From contig JAKBQK010000344.1 in the NCBI GenBank assembly GCA_021835265.1, forward strand, positions 1-10,850: a stretch of 10,850 nucleotides of DNA, read 5' to 3'. Shown here one piece after another: positions 6,866 to 10,850 of this stretch. Both the position numbers and the translations under genes were made by a program. The notes under the pieces were generated by a model that was not told the DNA's origin, ran no database searches, and saw nothing but the letters and a program-made list of their open reading frames with translations. How positions within the stretch are numbered: the first letter of the stretch is position 1; each line of letters starts with the position of its first letter. The DNA is from Thermoplasmata archaeon. Lineage in GTDB: Archaea > Thermoplasmatota > Thermoplasmata > Thermoplasmatales > Thermoplasmataceae.

Positions 6866-8161
6866 TCAGAGCCTCCCCAATCCATGATATTCGAACCCTG
6901 CTTCCTCCGCTGTTTTTCTATCGATTAAAGCCCTCATGTCAAGAATCAAAGGGTTATCAGCCATTAACAGTTTTATTTGTCTGAGATCGAGATTTGCATA
7001 CTGGCTGTGGTCTGTCATCAGTAAAAGTATATCGCGATCCTTGCAGTCCTGATAAATGTCATTGCCGATCTCTCGGTCTTCGTTTACTAATGGATCAGAC
7101 ATTTTTACATTGTAGCCAAATGATTCCAATTCGCTCTTAATTTGATAGGAAGAAGTAAACCTTGTATCGTTTGTGTCTCCTTTGAAAGCTACACCTGCAA
7201 TTACTACTCTTTTCCTGCCCGAAGAGAATTTCTTGAGAAGAGTAATAACGTGATTTGACATTTGGTGGTTAACGATCGTGGCAGATTTAATCATTTGTAG
7301 GTCAAGATCCAATTTTTTCATACTCGCCTCTAAGATAAATGGATCTTTGTTAAGGCACGAACCCCCAACACCTGGTCCTGGCTTTAGGATTCCTGCGTTT
7401 CTGGGATAATCTTTTTTTGCAGCGTTAATTACTTCTATTACATCTGCCCCAATCTTTTCACAAGCAAGCGCTATTTCATTTGTAAGGGCAAGAAAAACAT
7501 ATCTGGAATAATTATCCACCATCTTAACCATTTCTGCGGCTTCTATTGTGTTAACTTCAATCACAGTTCCGCCTAACGATCCAATTATTTGTTTTCCTAT
7601 TTCCATGGATTCGCGATCGGAAGCCCCAATTACCTTTGGTAGTGTGAGGAAATCGTTTATGGCTTGCCCTTCGACCATCCTCTCTGGTGAAAATACTAAT
7701 CCAACGTCATCTGGTACCTTGAGACCCATATTTTTTATCTTATCACTGACAAGGCCATTCGTCGTACCAGGCGGCACAGTTGATTTCAGAATAACTATGT
7801 CACCACTGTTGATCCTGCCTCTTAAAAGTGATAGGGAAGAATCAATCTGGGAATAATCGATGAAGCCGGTTGATAGATCGATCGGGGTACCTACTGTTAT
7901 AATTTTTACCTTATTGTTTGTTATGTCATCTGGATTGGATGTAAATGTTATATTTCTTACAATATCTTTGGATTGAAGCAGCTCATCCAAACCCGGTTCT
8001 TTAATAGGGCTAACACCCTCATTAATGGAGGAGACTCTTTTTTTATCTATATCATACGCAACAACAGCAAATTTTCGCGCGAGAAGAAGTGAAAGGGGCA
8101 GTCCAACATAACCAAGTCCAAGCACGGCAATATGATCATTTGAAGGATCGAAAAACTTCAA
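6866..8161 (-). CDS. Nucleotide-sugar 6-dehydrogenase (UDP-glucose or UDP-ManNAc type)
   Basis: The 431-residue product has the three domains of the UDP-glucose/GDP-mannose dehydrogenase family. The NAD fold has GLGYVG (15-20) and Asp37. The middle domain has Lys213 and Asn217 in EMVKMVDNYSR. The catalytic loop GPGVGGSCLNKD has Cys269 and Lys272, and the C-terminal domain starts near residue 315 with VAFKGDTNDTR. These enzymes oxidise the sugar C6 alcohol to a carboxylate in two NAD-dependent steps. SPERMVEGQAI (158-168) and the GVGGSCLNKDP loop are closer to WecC-type UDP-ManNAc dehydrogenases, while the decarboxylase gene next to it would need UDP-glucuronate. The substrate is therefore open. 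The start is TTG, overlapping the TGA of the upstream gene as TTGA, with GAGGAG ten bases upstream. The next gene follows without a gap, so translation is probably coupled. Confidence 0.9.
   Translation of the reverse strand: MKFFDPSNDHIAVLGLGYVGLPLSLLLARKFAVVAYDIDKKRVSSINEGVSPIKEPGLDELLQSKDIVRNITFTSNPDDITNNKVKIITVGTPIDLSTGFIDYSQIDSSLSLLRGRINSGDIVILKSTVPPGTTNGLVSDKIKNMGLKVPDDVGLVFSPERMVEGQAINDFLTLPKVIGASDRESMEIGKQIIGSLGGTVIEVNTIEAAEMVKMVDNYSRYVFLALTNEIALACEKIGADVIEVINAAKKDYPRNAGILKPGPGVGGSCLNKDPFILEASMKKLDLDLQMIKSATIVNHQMSNHVITLLKKFSSGRKRVVIAGVAFKGDTNDTRFTSSYQIKSELESFGYNVKMSDPLVNEDREIGNDIYQDCKDRDILLLMTDHSQYANLDLRQIKLLMADNPLILDMRALIDRKTAEEAGFEYHGLGRL
6872..6878 (-). promoter_or_regulatory. Shine-Dalgarno sequence that fixes a TTG start
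   Basis: On the - strand this reads GGGGAGG, six bases ahead of the TTG at 6865-6863. It lies within the last codons of the dehydrogenase gene and supports the TTG as the true start of the decarboxylase. Confidence 0.7.
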
Positions 8162-8895
8162 GGAGGAACCACTCCTCTTTTGTTTATTAGGTAATTTTCC
8201 GCGTTCAGATAAGATTCAATTGTTCCAACATCCCACCAGTACGACACCTCAGACTTTATACCAGACAATTTTCCCTCCCCTGCTAATTTTGGAAAAAATT
8301 CGGTTTCTAACCGAAATCTGTGTGGTGAGAAGTACTTGAATCTTTCATTTAGTAATTGTTTTCCGATCAGATAAAAACCTGTATTGACCAAAGCGGGAAG
8401 TTTTGTAATCGAATTTTTCTTTTCTGAGAATTTAATAATCAAATTATCATCATTCATTTCTATGCTACCAAATCTTTTCGCCTCTTCGGCATCATTCAAC
8501 TCAAAAACAGAAATTGTGCAGAAACTGTTCTTTGACGCATGCGCTTCAACTAATTCCTTTATTTTAATATCGGTAATGAGATCACCGTTCATTACTATTA
8601 TATCTTCATTTATATTAGCTTCTTCAATTGCCAGTGACAGATCTCCACCGGTCTCCCAACCAAGTGCTCTTATCACTTTTACTTTATCCTGGGCAGTTTT
8701 CTCAAGATAATTGTTAATAACCTCAATATTTTCTGACGCTATTATGTATATACCGTTCAGGTCTATTCCTTCTAAATTTGCCAAAAGATGAGTCAAAACA
8801 GGTTCCCCTCTGACAGGAAGAAGTATCTTGGGAATGAAATAAGAGAGTGGGCGCAATCTGGTTCCCTTCCCTGCTGCAAGAATTAGCGCAATCAT
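8158..8895 (-). CDS. Sugar-1-phosphate nucleotidyltransferase
   Basis: The 245-residue product opens with the signature LILAAGKGTRLRPLS (4-18), followed by Lys23 in the PK motif. It has the metal-binding NGDLITDI (103-110, Asp105), a sugar-binding region KFSEKK (155-160), NTGFYLI (171-177) and WWDVGTIESYL (220-230) with the second metal-binding Asp222. This is the GT-A-like nucleotidyltransferase fold that joins a nucleoside triphosphate and a sugar 1-phosphate. The protein stops after this domain, without the C-terminal left-handed helix found in GlmU-like or acetyltransferase fusions, so it is a single-function enzyme. The base and sugar cannot be told from the motifs; UTP plus glucose 1-phosphate would fit the next two genes. 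It is the first gene of the operon, starts at ATG 8895, and overlaps the dehydrogenase gene by four bases. Confidence 0.88.
   Translation of the reverse strand: MIALILAAGKGTRLRPLSYFIPKILLPVRGEPVLTHLLANLEGIDLNGIYIIASENIEVINNYLEKTAQDKVKVIRALGWETGGDLSLAIEEANINEDIIVMNGDLITDIKIKELVEAHASKNSFCTISVFELNDAEEAKRFGSIEMNDDNLIIKFSEKKNSITKLPALVNTGFYLIGKQLLNERFKYFSPHRFRLETEFFPKLAGEGKLSGIKSEVSYWWDVGTIESYLNAENYLINKRGVVPP
8163..8177 (-). promoter_or_regulatory. Ribosome binding site of the dehydrogenase gene inside a small hairpin
   Basis: On the - strand the sequence GAGGA-GTGGT-TCCTC forms five perfect pairs with a five-base loop. The first arm is part of the GAGGAG that would pair with 16S rRNA, and the second arm ends one base before the TTG start. 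Ribosomes finishing the upstream gene at TGA 8160-8158 would open it, which fits translational coupling. Confidence 0.4.
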
Positions 8896-8910
8896 TGCAG
8901 GGTTATAACA

Positions 8911-8922
8911 TATAAGTTTAAA
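8911..8922 (-). promoter_or_regulatory. TATA-like box for the three-gene operon
   Basis: On the - strand this reads TTTAAACTTATA, 16 to 27 bases ahead of the ATG at 8895. That spacing implies a transcript starting at or close to the start codon. No Shine-Dalgarno sequence is seen ahead of this first gene, in contrast to the two downstream genes, which also points to a leaderless message. Confidence 0.5.
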
Positions 8923-8939
8923 ATAATTGCAATGTTATT

Positions 8940-8971
8940 TTCATTCATGAATAGGCAAGTTTTTGAATGAA
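8940..8971. repeat. Inverted repeat upstream of the operon promoter
   Basis: TTCATTCA (8940-8947) and TGAATGAA (8964-8971) are exact reverse complements separated by 16 bases. They lie 18 bases upstream of the TATA-like box, on the side where a transcription activator would bind. An origin as leftover transposon sequence cannot be excluded. Confidence 0.4.
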
Positions 8972-9194
8972 TCATCCATAATTTTATGTATGGGCATAAT
9001 GCACTATTTCCGCAAGATTGTTATTATATTGCAACTCTTAACCATAATCTTCTGATAAGTAATCGGGACAGGTTGAATAGTTTATCTCTCACATGGTTCT
9101 CTATAATTCAAAGGCACATTTGGTGCCCTTTCGTCCCTTTCCATGCCAACTGAATTTCTCAATTCACTCTCTGGTCTTTTTCAGATACCTCTTT

Positions 9195-9600
9195 TTATGC
9201 TCTTAGTTTGGAAGATACATCATTCCTCGTTGCTATTTTTTGCGTCCTCTCAGAATATATTGGATTTGCCTGTGAAATTATAACCCTTCTCCTAACTAAT
9301 CTCTTAAGCATGTCATTTAGATTCTCCTTGCACTTCGTTCCACCTGGGATCGTATATGTTCTCATCACCGATGGTGAATGAAATCACTTTATCATAACAT
9401 GTTGTAATAGGTGCATGCAGTTTGAACGATATTCTCTTTGTTCTTTTTATTTTGGATCATGGCATGGCAGCCCAAATGTATTGTAATATTGAATAACATG
9501 AATTTTTGTAACATCTCTAAATGCCTATGATCTGGGATTTAAATAACCTGAATAATCTTCCTGCCCTCCCAAACATGTTTGTCTTGCCGACATATCAAAT
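9195..9600 (-). pseudogene. Second decayed DDE transposase fragment
   Basis: Coding-like text runs leftward across several frames. One frame, 9456 to 9313, encodes KRTKRISFKLHAPI and then DKVISFTIGDENIYDPRW, which match the FKLHA...T...HD block that DDE transposases of the IS4/IS5 group carry between their first two catalytic residues. It then meets a stop at 9315-9313. A second frame, ATG 9365 to stop 9195, gives a 56-residue stretch that includes MLKRLVRRRVIISQANP and continues the same sense. A third, upstream of 9457, includes IHVIQYYNTFGLPCHDPK with stops before and after it. At least two frameshifts and several stops are needed to join them, so the gene is dead. The ends and any terminal repeats cannot be found; weak coding-like text may extend to about 9040. 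Confidence 0.6.
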
Positions 9601-9673
9601 ACCAGTGGTTTTTGTCAATATTTAAAAGTTCCCTCTTCGAACTGAAAATCCAATATCTTCTTGATCTAATATT

Positions 9674-9844
9674 TTATACATCTTTAATGTCATATAAACC
9701 AATCTCCCCTTGAATTCCATTATACAAGAGGGGTGTGTAATAATCTTTTTTGAAATTAATAATTTTAAATTTAATTTGCTCTGAATAATGCAATGAGACT
9801 AAATTTTTTATTTCAAGCCAGGTGTAAAAATCATTTACAAACAA
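9674..9844 (-). CDS. Small unassigned reading frame overlapping the methyltransferase 3' end
   Basis: A frame opened by TTG at 9844 encodes 56 residues, including NDFYTWLEIKNLVSLHYSEQ and PLLYNGIQGEIGLYDIKDV. It overlaps the last codons of the methyltransferase gene in another frame. After its TAA (9676-9674) the same frame stays open for 44 more codons to a stop at 9541-9539, including KNHWYLICRQDKHVWEG. The composition looks protein-like, but I recognise no family. It could be the remains of a longer gene split by one stop and a short overlap, or chance. Confidence 0.25.
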   Translation of the reverse strand: MFVNDFYTWLEIKNLVSLHYSEQIKFKIINFKKDYYTPLLYNGIQGEIGLYDIKDV

Positions 9845-10517
9845 ATGCGACCTGATTACAAAGCCAACCATTAGATGAGACTTTAGATACCATTTTGAAA
9901 TCACGTTCAAAGGCTAATTTATAGTCGATAAACGCCCTGAATTCACCAGTCACGTTACTAAATTCATCGAAAGCGACAACGTCGTTTTTATCCAAGATTG
10001 AATCTAATTGAAACAAAACATATAACGTGCTTGAATATAAATCAGCGTCAAGGTGAATTAGCATTCTATTTTTTTTCTGAAATTCTTTAAGAAACGGACG
10101 AAGTGTATGCTGAAAGCGACCCTTTACAATTTTTACCCTTTTATCTGTAATAATTGGAACGTTTCCTTTTAAATCAAATTCCCCCCTTTTCAAAGAGTAG
10201 GTCCAATCCTCAGGTAACCCAGTGAAAGTATCAAACCCAAAAAATCTGCTTTCTAAATTCGAATTTAGACCAATCCATTCTTTGATTGAGTCTCCCTTGT
10301 ATACTCCGAACTCTAGATAGTCAATTGGACTTTCTTTAACAACTTCTTTGCTAATATAATTAAAATGTTCATGTCTGTTATCGAAGGTTGGGCAACCCTT
10401 ATTCTCTTTAAAAAAACTTTTTAACAATGGATTAAGGTTCAAATTTTCAACAGCAAAACTATATTTCGGCCAGAATACAGGGCTGATCCTTTGGAGCTTT
10501 TCAAATATAGTGGTCAA
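9831..10517 (-). CDS. TylF/MycF-type class I O-methyltransferase
   Basis: The 228-residue product has the order of motifs of the TylF (macrocin O-methyltransferase) family. The SAM-binding motif I is LEFGVYKGDS (68-77). It is followed by FFGFDTFTGLPEDW (92-105), the metal-site region IHLDADLYSST (154-164, Asp157) and FDEF (183-186, Asp184 and Glu185). The family methylates sugar hydroxyls with SAM and a divalent metal; members sit in both antibiotic and surface-glycan gene clusters. Near the glycan genes here, methylation of a glycan sugar is the likely job, though the acceptor is unknown. The start is TTG at 10517-10515, with an AAAGGTG eight bases upstream; no other start codon is available back to the preceding stop. 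The gene is close to full length for the family, and its promoter is not obvious. Confidence 0.8.
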   Translation of the reverse strand: MTTIFEKLQRISPVFWPKYSFAVENLNLNPLLKSFFKENKGCPTFDNRHEHFNYISKEVVKESPIDYLEFGVYKGDSIKEWIGLNSNLESRFFGFDTFTGLPEDWTYSLKRGEFDLKGNVPIITDKRVKIVKGRFQHTLRPFLKEFQKKNRMLIHLDADLYSSTLYVLFQLDSILDKNDVVAFDEFSNVTGEFRAFIDYKLAFERDFKMVSKVSSNGWLCNQVAFVCK

Positions 10518-10850
10518 TGGAGGTACACCTTTATCACTTTCAGTAATTCAACTCCTTCTTTAATTTTACCTTACATTTGTTGGTTTTTGTTGATAACAGT
10601 CACAATGTTTCCACTTGGAGGAAAATATGCTGTGTTTGAAATAGTGAGTAATGGTTAATGCCTATCGGAACGTGAAAGTTAGTTCATTTCAGTAGCTTTC
10701 ATTCGCTTTAAAGAATTGTTCTGGTTGGAAGACTAATACTTGGCTTAGGCAACTACAAAAGTTGGCAATAAAGTATATCTTCCTTATTTTTTAGTTATCT
10801 TCATTATCTCCCAATAGCATGCTCTATCTTGTATTGAGGCCTAAATTGAA
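10518..10850. other. Region without an intact gene
   Basis: No open frame of useful length occurs here. On the - strand, codons ending at a TGA that overlaps the methyltransferase TTG read KIKEGVELLKVIKVYLH, and before an upstream stop in the same frame SGNIVTVINKN. This is reminiscent of the first strands of a nucleotide-sugar epimerase. On the + strand, ATG 10604 gives 17 codons reading MFPLGGKYAVFEIVSNG. Both cannot be real, and neither is convincing. No tRNA-like structure or repeat was seen. Confidence 0.4.

Noticed and set aside
6540..8710. Three other + strand frames of about 100 codons (6540-6887, 7548-7856, 8384-8710)
   Set aside because: All are antisense to the operon genes and their translations carry no recognisable domain.
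1..10850. CRISPR array, tRNA or rRNA gene, riboswitch
   Set aside because: No regularly spaced repeats, no cloverleaf-like sequence and no rRNA-like stretch were seen on reading both strands.

Overview
The window looks like a chromosomal segment of a low-GC archaeon, most likely from the Thermoplasmata (Thermoplasma, Ferroplasma, Picrophilus or Cuniculiplasma type). The grounds are archaeal TATA-like boxes about 20 to 30 bases ahead of start codons, frequent TTG starts, short T-run terminators instead of GC-rich hairpins, a DUF2079-type membrane protein, and decayed DDE transposases of a kind common in that group. The lineage is an inference; no rRNA or tRNA gene is present to settle it.

Layout: the left edge holds the possible first codons of a leftward gene (1-33) and a badly decayed transposase on the + strand (256-1117). 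A large multi-membrane DUF2079 protein reads leftward (1363-3324). Divergent from it are a GT4 glycosyltransferase (3560-4693) and a dTDP-L-rhamnose-4-epimerase-like protein with a Cys-rich insert (4795-5904), both rightward. Converging on these is a tight leftward three-gene operon: sugar-1-phosphate nucleotidyltransferase (8158-8895), nucleotide-sugar 6-dehydrogenase (6866-8161) and a UDP-xylose-synthase-like decarboxylase (5939-6865). Upstream of that operon is a second decayed transposase (about 9195-9600, - strand), an unexplained small reading frame (9674-9844) and a TylF-type O-methyltransferase (9831-10517). The last 333 bases hold no intact gene.

How the genes fit together: the operon can activate a sugar phosphate, oxidise the nucleotide sugar to a uronate and decarboxylate it to a pentose nucleotide. 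The solitary epimerase can supply another activated sugar. The glycosyltransferase would place sugars on a lipid-linked or protein-linked glycan, and the methyltransferase could cap one. The DUF2079 protein belongs to a GT-C-like membrane family, and its C-terminal domain is unusually rich in N-glycosylation sequons. Together this reads as an accessory surface-glycan or N-glycan locus, bordered by transposon wrecks and therefore probably variable between strains. No oligosaccharyltransferase (AglB), flippase or polymerase is visible in the window.

No CRISPR array, RNA gene, toxin-antitoxin pair or defence system was found. The most interesting points are the sequon-rich ectodomain, the ambiguous substrate of the dehydrogenase, the Cys-rich epimerase insert, the hairpin over the dehydrogenase ribosome binding site, and the mirrored pair of T7 terminators between the convergent genes.
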